37,583 nucleotides of DNA from a virus. Every line of letters begins with the position of its first letter. Position 1 is the stretch's first letter. A program made the position numbers and the translations under genes. The notes beneath the pieces are model-generated. The model did no database searches, was not told the DNA's origin, and worked only from the letters and a program-made list of their open reading frames with translations. Below are positions 30,552 through 37,535 of this stretch, piece by piece. The stretch spans positions 1 through 37,583 of the IMG/VR virus record IMGVR_UViG_3300033153_009399, one strand, 5' to 3'.

Positions 30552-30625
30552 AACATCTCCGCTATGTAACGTCGATGACGATAACGATAATGAACGGCAG
30601 ATGTCGAATTAATGAGGTGAAATGA
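30548..30625 (+). CDS. Possible 25-residue coupling ORF
   Basis: ATG at 30548 overlaps the preceding stop (ATGA), and the frame ends at a TGA overlapping the next start region. The region is AT-rich with GATAACGATAATG-like sequence. It could simply carry ribosomes to the GAGGTGA site at 30614-30620. Confidence 0.3.
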   Translation: MKHLRYVTSMTITIMNGRCRINEVK

Positions 30626-30861
30626 TGAAGTGCGACAGGTGCGAGAAGGAGATCGAGGAAGACGAGGCGATGGAGCACGAGCTCTCGAACGAAGGGATGT
30701 TCAACGTCGACATGACAATCGTGTCAATAGCGCACGAGGGCGACCCGCCCCGGTGCAAGCTCTGCTACATGAAGGACATCGGGCGACTCCTTGACCAGAT
30801 GGTGGCCGCGGTGACCAGTGAGATCGACATGATAGAGATGGACCTGGAGGAAGATTCGTGA
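30625..30861 (+). CDS. Zinc-binding small protein
   Basis: 78 residues with CDRCEKEI at the N-terminus and CKLCYM in the middle (one ribbon), then an acidic helical end. ATG 30625 is chosen over ATG 30622 because GAGGTGA lies 4 bases ahead of it. Function unknown. Confidence 0.6.
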   Translation: MKCDRCEKEIEEDEAMEHELSNEGMFNVDMTIVSIAHEGDPPRCKLCYMKDIGRLLDQMVAAVTSEIDMIEMDLEEDS

Positions 30862-31115
30862 AGAAGATATTCAACCCGAGGACCGGGAGATCGTACCCGG
30901 TGAGGAAGCACTCGTCGAAGCACCATGACGACGGCTCCTGCGTGGCGACGGCCTGCCACCTGAATATTGCAGGCGGCATCTGTGAGGCCTCGGCGTACAT
31001 CGACGGCTTCAGCCCAGCGGAGTGCGGTAAGATCCTGCTCGACTGCGTGTCTGACGACGGCGAGCACATCGGGCTTCCAGAAGAGGTCATCAACGAATGG
31101 GCGGTGGACGAATGA
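30858..31115 (+). CDS. Small Cys/His-containing protein
   Basis: 85 residues from GTG 30858 (GTGA overlap). Begins KKIFNPRTGRSYPVRKHSSK, then CVATACHLN, CEASAY, CGKILLDC. Four or more Cys with His could bind zinc. Function unknown. Confidence 0.6.
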   Translation: MKKIFNPRTGRSYPVRKHSSKHHDDGSCVATACHLNIAGGICEASAYIDGFSPAECGKILLDCVSDDGEHIGLPEEVINEWAVDE

Positions 31116-31306
31116 ACGAAGAACCCGGACCACCCGACAGGTGGATCCTCATGACGTGCCCGGCAGAGCCGAACGGCTGCGGGCACATCTACATCATCCG
31201 AGGCTACCACGAGGACGCGCTGACGCGGTGCCCGTACTGCGGCGCGGACCCACCGCCGAAGAAGCACCGGCTCTACGACTACCGTCTCAGGAGGCCCGGG
31301 ACATGA
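31112..31306 (+). CDS. Zinc-ribbon protein (64 residues)
   Basis: CPAEPNGCGH and CPYCGADPP form one clear zinc ribbon separated by about 17 residues; the C-terminus is basic. ATG overlaps the previous stop (ATGA). Ribbon of the RNA polymerase/TFIIS style; function unknown. Confidence 0.65.
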   Translation: MNEEPGPPDRWILMTCPAEPNGCGHIYIIRGYHEDALTRCPYCGADPPPKKHRLYDYRLRRPGT

Positions 31307-31560
31307 GCGAGGTCGACGAGATCCACGCGGCCCACCTGGAGATCGAGCAGCAGCGCATCGCCGAGATGGAGCACGTCGTCGAGGTCCTGAAGAAGTGGGA
31401 TAATGAACTCGGAGATGCACGGGCAGCGATAGCGTGGAATAATCCAGACGGCGCGGTCGAGCGCATCATTAAGGTCACAGAGGAGATGCGTGCGGTCATC
31501 AAGGCCAGCGAGAACGACATCGCCGCAGTGAAAGGAGATGATAACGATGGTACAGATTAG
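31303..31560 (+). CDS. Helical coiled-coil protein (85 residues)
   Basis: Almost wholly helical: EIHAAHLEIEQQRIAEMEHV, KKWDNELGDARAAIAW, ERIIKVTEEMRAVIKASEND. Acidic. ATG overlaps the previous stop; it overlaps the next gene's start by 14 bases. Resembles the gene at 32604 in size and helical, acidic character, so they may be related. Confidence 0.6.
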   Translation: MSEVDEIHAAHLEIEQQRIAEMEHVVEVLKKWDNELGDARAAIAWNNPDGAVERIIKVTEEMRAVIKASENDIAAVKGDDNDGTD

Positions 31561-32086
31561 ACGCGGAAAAGGCGGGAAGATATGGAATGCCTTACGAATA
31601 AAAATGGACGAGCACGAGCACGGCGCGGACCAGTTCATCCGGTTAGAGCGGTTCTTCGCGCTCCTTGAGAACAGGTACACCCATACAAAACACATGACAT
31701 CCGAGGACGTCCGGGAAGCGCTCGTGAAGTCCCGGCTCCTGATCATGGACCAGGACTATCCGGACGTGACGCCGGCGGTGAACGGTGCTGCGGAGATGGC
31801 CCTGTGGGCGGCGCTCGTGGCGAGGGACTGCTGGAAACCGTACAACCGGCTGAAGCGTGCGATCCTCGACGGCCGTAAGAAGACGGGCTCGGTGCTCTTG
31901 GACCTCCACACCACCTTCGGGGACCTGTTCGTCGACACGACCGGTCTTAACCGTACGTGCCCGCACTGCGGCTCCGATGACACGCGCCCGTGGTACGAGA
32001 GCAGCCCGGAAGGTTACGGCCTGACGATACGCCACTGCGACGGCACGGGCTGCCACCGGGAGTACGACGCGGGGGTGAAGGCCTGA
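31547..32086 (+). CDS. Helical protein with C-terminal zinc ribbon
   Basis: 179 residues. The first 125 are helical and charged, with RGKGGKIWNALRIKMDEHEH at the start; the C-terminus has a zinc ribbon (CPHCGSDD ... HCDGTGCHREYD). ATG 31547 is chosen because GGAGATGA (31534-31541) lies 5 bases upstream; it uses the same start cassette as the gene at 29043. Possibly nucleic-acid binding; not recognised. Confidence 0.6.
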   Translation: MVQIRRGKGGKIWNALRIKMDEHEHGADQFIRLERFFALLENRYTHTKHMTSEDVREALVKSRLLIMDQDYPDVTPAVNGAAEMALWAALVARDCWKPYNRLKRAILDGRKKTGSVLLDLHTTFGDLFVDTTGLNRTCPHCGSDDTRPWYESSPEGYGLTIRHCDGTGCHREYDAGVKA

Positions 32087-32211
32087 TGGAGGACTTCGAG
32101 TATCGAAAGGTTGAAATTGCACCCGGTTACTATCTCATCCTGAAACGTGACATGGATTGTATGAAGCGTGGCATCTGGAAGGTCCTGCGCGTTGAGGAAG
32201 TGGAATCATGA
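32086..32211 (+). CDS. Small protein (41 residues)
   Basis: ATG overlaps the preceding TGA by one base. Strand-rich basic sequence with KVEIAPGYYLILKRD and IWKVLRVEEVES. AT-rich compared with upstream genes. The stop overlaps the YopX gene start. Confidence 0.5.
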   Translation: MEDFEYRKVEIAPGYYLILKRDMDCMKRGIWKVLRVEEVES

Positions 32212-32603
32212 TAGATTGGAAACAAAGAGAGTTGAGGTTCCGCAGATGGGACGACGACGAGAAGATAATGCACACCGGATTCCAGATAGGCTCATCGAGA
32301 AGCATGACCGCGACGGGAATCATAACTCAATACACCGGGCTCAAGGACAAGAATGGGGTGGATATCTACGAGGGGGACATCCTCGAAGGCGACAGTTATC
32401 TTCACATCAAGGAACAGTTCCATTACAAGGGATTCGTCCAATACGAAGAACAGGCTGATGTGGGCCTTTGCTATGTTATCGATGACGGGAAGGGCGGTGC
32501 GTGGGACCTCAAACAAGCCGTTCACAGAAACGAGATATATATGGCAACGGGCGAGGTCATAGGTAACATATTCGAGAATCCTGAACTACTGGAAGGTGAG
32601 TGA
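32208..32603 (+). CDS. YopX family protein
   Basis: 131 residues with the YopX signature: an N-terminal LRFRRWDDDEKIMHTG, then TQYTGLKDKNGVDIYEGDIL and, at the C-terminus, EVIGNIFENPELL. These match the family pattern ('kFRvWd', 'QyTGLkDknGk.IYEGDI', 'viGNiyenpeLl'). YopX proteins are widespread in phages of Firmicutes; the fold binds no known ligand and the function is unknown. Base composition is AT-richer than neighbours, consistent with transfer. Confidence 0.88.
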   Translation: MIDWKQRELRFRRWDDDEKIMHTGFQIGSSRSMTATGIITQYTGLKDKNGVDIYEGDILEGDSYLHIKEQFHYKGFVQYEEQADVGLCYVIDDGKGGAWDLKQAVHRNEIYMATGEVIGNIFENPELLEGE

Positions 32604-32801
32604 ATGACCATCGTCATCAACGACAAGAGCGCGGCGAACGCGATGAAGGAATGGAGCGACCGGATCACCGAGACCCTCACAGACGCAAGACTCGATGAGA
32701 CGGAAGAGGTCCTCGGCAAGCTCCAAGATATCACCGAAGAGATGCGGGAATGCCGTGACTTCTACTACCGGAACGTGCACCGGGACGGGGGCGGTGACTG
32801 A
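32604..32801 (+). CDS. Small helical acidic protein
   Basis: 65 residues, nearly all helical (NAMKEWSDRITETLTDARLD, EEVLGKLQDITEEMRECRDF). GGTGAG lies before the ATG, which immediately follows the YopX stop. Similar in character to the gene at 31303. Function unknown. Confidence 0.55.
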   Translation: MTIVINDKSAANAMKEWSDRITETLTDARLDETEEVLGKLQDITEEMRECRDFYYRNVHRDGGGD

Positions 32802-32987
32802 ATGGACGAGGGACTATTCAATATCATCAAGGTCGACCCGATAACATTAGGAATCTGCTACGATGGACGATATGAAGAACACGAGAAACCGTGGAGAGGA
32901 CCGAGATATTGTCGGGGATGTGGTAAAGAATTAACGGTCCCCCTACATTGTTTCGGTTGTGGATGGAACCCGCCCGGAGGTGACTGA
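32802..32987 (+). CDS. Zinc-ribbon protein (61 residues)
   Basis: CRGCGKEL and CFGCGW motifs make a four-Cys ribbon in the second half; the first half is strand-rich. It starts directly after the preceding stop with GGTGACTGA upstream. AT-rich codons differ from the GC-rich zinc genes around 19-20 kb. Confidence 0.6.
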   Translation: MDEGLFNIIKVDPITLGICYDGRYEEHEKPWRGPRYCRGCGKELTVPLHCFGCGWNPPGGD

Positions 32988-32989
32988 GG

Positions 32990-33151
32990 ATGGACGAAGC
33001 GACATTGAAAATAGTGGCTGGAATTCGGACATGGCAGAGCGATGTGGCCGACATGATGAATTGTCCGAACACGAACACACGCTCAATAATCGGTAGGCAA
33101 CTCATTGACGACATGACGAAGATGATAAGGGTCCTAACCGGGAAGACATGA
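32990..33151 (+). CDS. Small helical protein before the terminase
   Basis: 53 residues beginning MDEATLKIVAGIRTWQSDVA. GGAGGTGACTGAGG directly precedes the ATG, nearly the same cassette as before the 21280 gene. Helical with a single Cys. Its stop overlaps the terminase ATG. Confidence 0.55.
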   Translation: MDEATLKIVAGIRTWQSDVADMMNCPNTNTRSIIGRQLIDDMTKMIRVLTGKT

Positions 33152-34569
33152 CCACTGAATCCGACGCCCTCATCCGCGACTGCGCCGATGCGATCCAGGC
33201 GGCGACAGACCCGTGGTATTCTCTGAAGCACAACTTCGGGTTCGAACCGGGACCGTACCAGAGGAAGGTCGGCAACTACCTCTTCAACGACCCGAAGCCG
33301 AGGATCATCTTCGTCGGCGCGAACGAGTCCGGGAAGACCTACGGCCTCGCTCATCTGATGGACGAGTATTTTCACCAATACGACGACGCCGAGGTCATCG
33401 CGACGTCGACGTCGAGGACGCAGTTACGATATCAATTATGGGGCAAGTCGAAGAAGGCCGCCGCGCACATCCAGAAAAAGCTCGGCTGGGAGTTTCTGCC
33501 GGAGGCGATGCTCTGTCGTTCGTGGGACGAGGACCACCGGATGATAGGATACCGTCCGGGCGACAGCGCCGAGAAGTCACCGGACAAGTCGCCGTTCGAG
33601 GGGTTCCACGGCAAGCACCTTCTCATCGTGGCGGACGAGGCCCGTGGTCTCCCGGCGTACATCTACGAAGCGATCGACTCATGTAATCCACACGCGGTCA
33701 TCCTGCTCTCAGTCCCCGGTAATCCGTCGAAGGGCAGTGACCTATATCAGGCGTGGACTCTGAGGAAACCGGACGGCTCGTACTACTGGCGCCGCGTCCA
33801 GGTGAACGCCTACGACAGCCCGTGGACGGATCCCGAGTGGATCCAATACATGGAGCTGAAGTACGGGCGGAACCACCCCGTCTTCAGACGCCGTGTCCTC
33901 AGCGAGTTCTGCGCGTGGACCGAGCACGGGTTCTTCAGATGGCACAACCCGAAGATCGGCGAGCACGACGCGAGGCATGTCGACGCCGCGTTCACGTCCG
34001 TCAGTCACCCGGCCGGACGTCCTCGGGTCCTTGCGATCGACCCCGGCGCTACCAGCTCGCTGACGTGGGGAGTCGAGCTGTGCGGTGGTAAATGGACGCG
34101 CTGCTACGTCGCGCCCGGCGGCGCCGACATGGAGACGGTCGGCGTGATCATGAAGTGGCACAAGGCTCACCCGTACGACGCGATCCCGGTGGACGAGGGC
34201 CTCGGTGCGGGGATGATCGACCGGTTCAAAGAATTGAAGGCGCCCGTCGAGGCGGTGCGGTTCAAGTCTGCAGGATACGGCAACAAGAACCAGATGATGG
34301 GGTGGTTGCGATCCGCGTTCGAGCGCAGCGACCTCGACCTCCGATACCACCCGGCGCTCGATAAGGACCATTGGACCGACATGAAAGAGCAGGTCCTCGG
34401 GTTCCAGGAGGTGGAGACGTCCGCCGGGAACATCCGGCTGCAGCACGCCGCCGGGATGCACGACGACGCCGTGGACGCGCTCGCGATGGCGTGGGCGACG
34501 GTGATGGGGAAGATCCGGCCGGTGAAGAGAGTGAGGCGGATGCGTCACAGTATCGGCCGGATATCGTGA
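33148..34569 (+). CDS. terL: Terminase large subunit
   Basis: 473 residues. ATPase domain: Walker A GANESGKT at 57-64, Walker B LLIVADEA at 158-165 with catalytic Glu164, and a coupling motif near LLSVPGNP (187-193). RNase H-like nuclease domain: AIDPG (D298), VDEGLGAG (D349) and HDDAVDAL (D440/D443), the three acidic metal-binding positions. It packages DNA into procapsids through the portal and cuts it. The ATG overlaps the preceding stop. The size fits the family. Confidence 0.93.
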   Translation: MTTESDALIRDCADAIQAATDPWYSLKHNFGFEPGPYQRKVGNYLFNDPKPRIIFVGANESGKTYGLAHLMDEYFHQYDDAEVIATSTSRTQLRYQLWGKSKKAAAHIQKKLGWEFLPEAMLCRSWDEDHRMIGYRPGDSAEKSPDKSPFEGFHGKHLLIVADEARGLPAYIYEAIDSCNPHAVILLSVPGNPSKGSDLYQAWTLRKPDGSYYWRRVQVNAYDSPWTDPEWIQYMELKYGRNHPVFRRRVLSEFCAWTEHGFFRWHNPKIGEHDARHVDAAFTSVSHPAGRPRVLAIDPGATSSLTWGVELCGGKWTRCYVAPGGADMETVGVIMKWHKAHPYDAIPVDEGLGAGMIDRFKELKAPVEAVRFKSAGYGNKNQMMGWLRSAFERSDLDLRYHPALDKDHWTDMKEQVLGFQEVETSAGNIRLQHAAGMHDDAVDALAMAWATVMGKIRPVKRVRRMRHSIGRIS

Positions 34570-34579
34570 TACCGATTCA

Positions 34580-34614
34580 TAAGATTCATATAGGATGGCA
34601 CTCAATAAATTAAT
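34580..34614 (+). promoter_or_regulatory. Promoter of the 68-residue gene after terminase
   Basis: TTCATATA (34585-34592) is a TATA-like box with its centre about 26 bases before the ATG at 34615. The intervening sequence is AT-rich and has no ribosome site, so leaderless initiation is expected. Confidence 0.5.
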
Positions 34615-34821
34615 ATGAAACTCGAAGAGGAATTTTTAAAGACGAGGGCGGGTCAAAACCTCGAATATTGGACGGGGCAAGCGAGGACGGATATCGACCT
34701 CCCACTTGTTGGATTTACTGAAGATAAGTTTCACGATCTTCTTGAGGAACTCGGACGATTAGTCGATATGAAGTTCGAAGAATTCAAAAAGGAACTGCTC
34801 GAAGAGATTTCGAATCAGTGA
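34615..34821 (+). CDS. Small helical protein, AT-rich insertion
   Basis: 68 residues, acidic and helical with EDKFHDLLEELGRLVDMKFE near the C-terminus. The codons are AT-rich (gaagaggaatttttaaag) unlike the terminase and portal on either side, and it has its own promoter and a following hairpin. This looks like an inserted single-gene cassette. Function unknown. Confidence 0.6.
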   Translation: MKLEEEFLKTRAGQNLEYWTGQARTDIDLPLVGFTEDKFHDLLEELGRLVDMKFEEFKKELLEEISNQ

Positions 34822-34837
34822 CCTCACCGATCTATTG

Positions 34838-34860
34838 ACACCGGCCTTCACCCCCGGTGT
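34838..34860 (+). terminator. Hairpin before the portal promoter
   Basis: ACACCGG (34838-34844) and CCGGTGT (34854-34860) form a perfect 7-bp stem with a 9-base loop, 17 bases after the stop of the 68-residue gene. No T-tract. It would separate that cassette from the portal promoter at 34890. Confidence 0.4.
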
Positions 34861-34889
34861 TGCGTCGTCGTCAACAGCCAAAACCACCC

Positions 34890-34927
34890 ACAACTTTATA
34901 TCGAGAGTCGGAACATGATTATTGTCG
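34890..34927 (+). promoter_or_regulatory. Late promoter for the portal operon (copy 2 of a twin promoter)
   Basis: ACAACTTTATATCGAGAGTC (34890-34909) is identical to 36-55, and the TGTCG before the start codon is also the same. TATA (TTTATAT) begins at 34895, 33 bases before GTG 34928, exactly as TATA 41 is 33 bases before ATG 74. The shared spacing indicates one regulatory unit controlling both late operons and fixes the portal start. Confidence 0.75.
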
Positions 34928-36439
34928 GTGTCCGAATTGACCGGTACCGGCAAGCAAGTTATCGAGGGCGCGGAGCGTCCCTACAGGAAAAGACCGATTA
35001 TTATGATGCGGACCGACATCGACGTCCCTCTCGCTACACGGAGGACGACGAGCCCGGGTTCTGCGGAAGGCCTTCAGGAGAGCACCGCGTTCGTCACACC
35101 GAACACGGAGACGAACCTCTACATGGCGGCGCACGACGACCAGGTGTTTTATTCGGCTGACATCCTGGCGACGTTCATCGCCGGCGGTCGGATCACGTTC
35201 TCGGTATCGTGGGACAAGAACCCCGACAAAGCGAAAGAGTGGGAGAAGTCACTGAACAAGTTCGGCAAGAAATTCTCCGCGAGCCGCTGGGAGCAAGAGG
35301 TCATGCTGAACAAGCTCCTCTTCGGCAACTACTTCGGGCACATCATCACCGACGAGGACGACGTGGATGTAGAGCTGTGGGATCCATGGCAGCTCGACGT
35401 CCAGGTGCTCGACCCGAACGGTGTCATCCCGAAGAAGAACGAGACGGGAAAACTCGTCGGGTACTACTGCAGCGAGGACGAGGACAGCACGTCGTCCGGC
35501 GATGACACCGGGAACGGCAACGGCACGGAAGCGACGCCGTGGGGCCCCGACGTGATCATTCATTCGTACTGGCGGAGGCTCGGCACGGACCTTCTCGGGT
35601 TCGGTCTCGCGCAACAGGTGAGCGACCTGGTGGCCCGCGAGGACACGCTCTGGGAACTGCTCTACCAGCTCCTCCTCAGAGCCGCGCATGGACTCCTCCA
35701 CGGTCAGGTGAAGCTCTGGGAGATGCACAAGGACGGATACATAGACATGGACTCCGACGACGGCGTGACCGACGCCGAAGAGCGGATAGCCAAGCTCGAC
35801 GAGCTCCTCGCCGGCCGTGTCAACGTCACCACGTCCGCCGGCAGGACCACGATCGCCTCGATAGCGAACAACATCATCACCGACGATTCGGTCGACCTTA
35901 CCCCGGTCACGCTGAACAATCAGATCTCCGAACTGGTGAAGGCGATCGAGCTGACGCAGAACCGGAAGACCCGGGCGCTCAGGGTGCCGAAGTTCACCAC
36001 CGAGGGCGAGGGCGCGAACCGCTCGACGTCCGAGACGCAGGCCACTCTCCTGAGCCCCTTCATCCTGTTCGAGCAGATGGTCCTCGACGACGACCTCTGG
36101 CACAATGGGCTTCTCCCGATACTGCGACAAAACCTGAAGATCCACGAGGACGCGGAGATCGAGGTCGTTCACGACCCGTTCCTCCCGGACGACCGGAAGG
36201 CGCTCGCCGATACCATCGTGGTGCTCGTGGACGCCGGCATAATCGACCCCGCAACAGAGGCCCGCGAGATGTGGGGATTACCACCGCTCGAACAACCGCA
36301 GGGCCCCGACCCGTTCGCGGGACAGCCTCCGGCGAAAGGCCCCGGCGGGCACGCGCCCGACGCTACCGGACCTCACGGTGCTGGCGAAGGACCTGGTGAA
36401 GGCAAGGGCGACGGGACTGGACTGGAAGCGACGGGGTGA
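34928..36439 (+). CDS. Portal protein
   Basis: 503 residues. It directly follows terminase in order and precedes the SPP1 gp7/Mu F-like protein. The N-terminal half has mixed structure with WEQEVMLNKLLFGNYFGHII and an ELWDPWQLDVQVLDPNG clip/wing-type region; the middle is long helices (EDTLWELLYQLLLRAAHGLL), then VELVKAIELTQNRKTRAL and a helical crown, with a Gly/Pro-rich disordered tail (about 450-503). The GTG at 34928 is chosen by promoter alignment with the copy at 74; TTG 34922 and ATG 34915 (wrong frame) fit less well. Dodecameric DNA channel by family. Confidence 0.8.
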   Translation: MSELTGTGKQVIEGAERPYRKRPIIMMRTDIDVPLATRRTTSPGSAEGLQESTAFVTPNTETNLYMAAHDDQVFYSADILATFIAGGRITFSVSWDKNPDKAKEWEKSLNKFGKKFSASRWEQEVMLNKLLFGNYFGHIITDEDDVDVELWDPWQLDVQVLDPNGVIPKKNETGKLVGYYCSEDEDSTSSGDDTGNGNGTEATPWGPDVIIHSYWRRLGTDLLGFGLAQQVSDLVAREDTLWELLYQLLLRAAHGLLHGQVKLWEMHKDGYIDMDSDDGVTDAEERIAKLDELLAGRVNVTTSAGRTTIASIANNIITDDSVDLTPVTLNNQISELVKAIELTQNRKTRALRVPKFTTEGEGANRSTSETQATLLSPFILFEQMVLDDDLWHNGLLPILRQNLKIHEDAEIEVVHDPFLPDDRKALADTIVVLVDAGIIDPATEAREMWGLPPLEQPQGPDPFAGQPPAKGPGGHAPDATGPHGAGEGPGEGKGDGTGLEATG

Positions 36440-36445
36440 TGACCC

Positions 36446-37306
36446 ACGCCGAGACCCAACCCCAACGGCCTCCGCGTGATGAGCAGCCGGATAGAACGTC
36501 AGATGGCAGGGCAGTTCGATTTTCTCGCAGAGCACATCCTCGCGATCTTCGACGAGCTCGTCGTCGACGAGGGCGCCATCATCAACGTACCCATCGCGTT
36601 CGCTGACGCGCCGCCTCCGAACCCGACGCCCGTGGATCCTGCGGTGCACGACTTCCTCATGGGACACATCGGCACGACGATGGAGATATTCACGCCGGAC
36701 TACCTCGCGGCCCAGGTCGAGGACCCGCTCGGTAAGGCGTACTCGAAGGGCGCGAGGGACGGGGAGATGCGATTGAAGAAGGCGTCACGGGGTAGGGTGA
36801 AAGTGAACATTGGCACCACTCTGTCCATGGACAGGGCGATGCTGTCGGCACATCACGCCCGTGTCGTCGACGCCTTCGACGGTATCGTCCGGAACACGAC
36901 GCAGTCCCTCAAGAGCACGGTCACGAACGCGCTCACCACCGGCAAGAGTATTCCGTCACTGAGGAACGACATCGAGCATTACTTTCACCGAGAGAAATAT
37001 CCGGGTCTTCACTCGAAGTACATGACCACCGGCACCGGCAACATGAGCCCGAGGGCGCGCGCTTCGGGGTACATCAGGACGACGATGGCGGACTCGTACA
37101 ACACGGCGGCCCGCGCCAGGTACCAACCGTTCACCCGGATGTTCGAGTCACTCGCGGCGGGCGACTGCTGTGATCTTTGCCGTGAGATAGAGGACGACAA
37201 CCCGCACTCTTACGACAAGCCGTCGAAAGCATCGGTTTTTCCCGGCAAGATGAGGCGGCGTGTTGGTCTCATCCGGACCTACAATTCACCGGCGCGAGGG
37301 GTGTGA
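36446..37306 (+). CDS. SPP1 gp7/Mu F-like head morphogenesis protein (apparent ACG start)
   Basis: 286 residues from ACG 36446. A helical N-terminal half is followed by the SPP1 gp7/Mu F domain: about 195-285 with RASGYIRTTMADSYNTAARA and CCDLCREIEDDNPHSYD, the C-terminal CxxC part typical of the family. It aids portal incorporation or DNA ejection in relatives. GGTGATGA at 36435-36442 lies just before ACG, and the codons from here (PRPNPNGLRV...) show strong coding bias. The first canonical starts (GTG 36476, ATG 36479) have no ribosome site. Coding frame certain; start inferred. Confidence 0.75.
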   Translation, partial: TPRPNPNGLRVMSSRIERQMAGQFDFLAEHILAIFDELVVDEGAIINVPIAFADAPPPNPTPVDPAVHDFLMGHIGTTMEIFTPDYLAAQVEDPLGKAYSKGARDGEMRLKKASRGRVKVNIGTTLSMDRAMLSAHHARVVDAFDGIVRNTTQSLKSTVTNALTTGKSIPSLRNDIEHYFHREKYPGLHSKYMTTGTGNMSPRARASGYIRTTMADSYNTAARARYQPFTRMFESLAAGDCCDLCREIEDDNPHSYDKPSKASVFPGKMRRRVGLIRTYNSPARGV

Positions 37307-37313
37307 TTTGACC

Positions 37314-37535
37314 ATGGGACGTGTGAAAAAATTCAGGCTCGATCCGGACGTGATATTTATCATCAGACATTACCGCGGATCGGGGGTGTCTTTCGAACGT
37401 ATCACAGACCGTCTGGCCGCCTACTTCGGAGAGCGTCCGAACACGAGGACCGTAAGGTACATGCACGACGAGATAATGGCCCGAAAAGGGCTGAAACCGC
37501 GCCGACAACTTTATATCGAGAGTCCGGAAATTTAA
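37314..37535 (+). CDS. Small helix-turn-helix-like protein
   Basis: 73 residues starting MGRVKKFRLDPDVIFIIRHY. The centre (SFERITDRLAAYFGERPNTR followed by TVRYMHDEIMARKGL) fits an HTH. The gene crosses the end of the linear representation and finishes at base 66; its 3' end encodes QLYIES with the same bases that form the late TATA box. ATG 37314 is used. Possible late regulator or head-associated protein; position between head genes and the protease is the only hint. Confidence 0.6.
   Translation: MGRVKKFRLDPDVIFIIRHYRGSGVSFERITDRLAAYFGERPNTRTVRYMHDEIMARKGLKPRRQLYIESPEI

Noticed and set aside
34915-35160. ATG at 34915 as portal start
   Set aside because: It is in another frame whose product is basic and low-complexity; the promoter alignment puts the start at GTG 34928.
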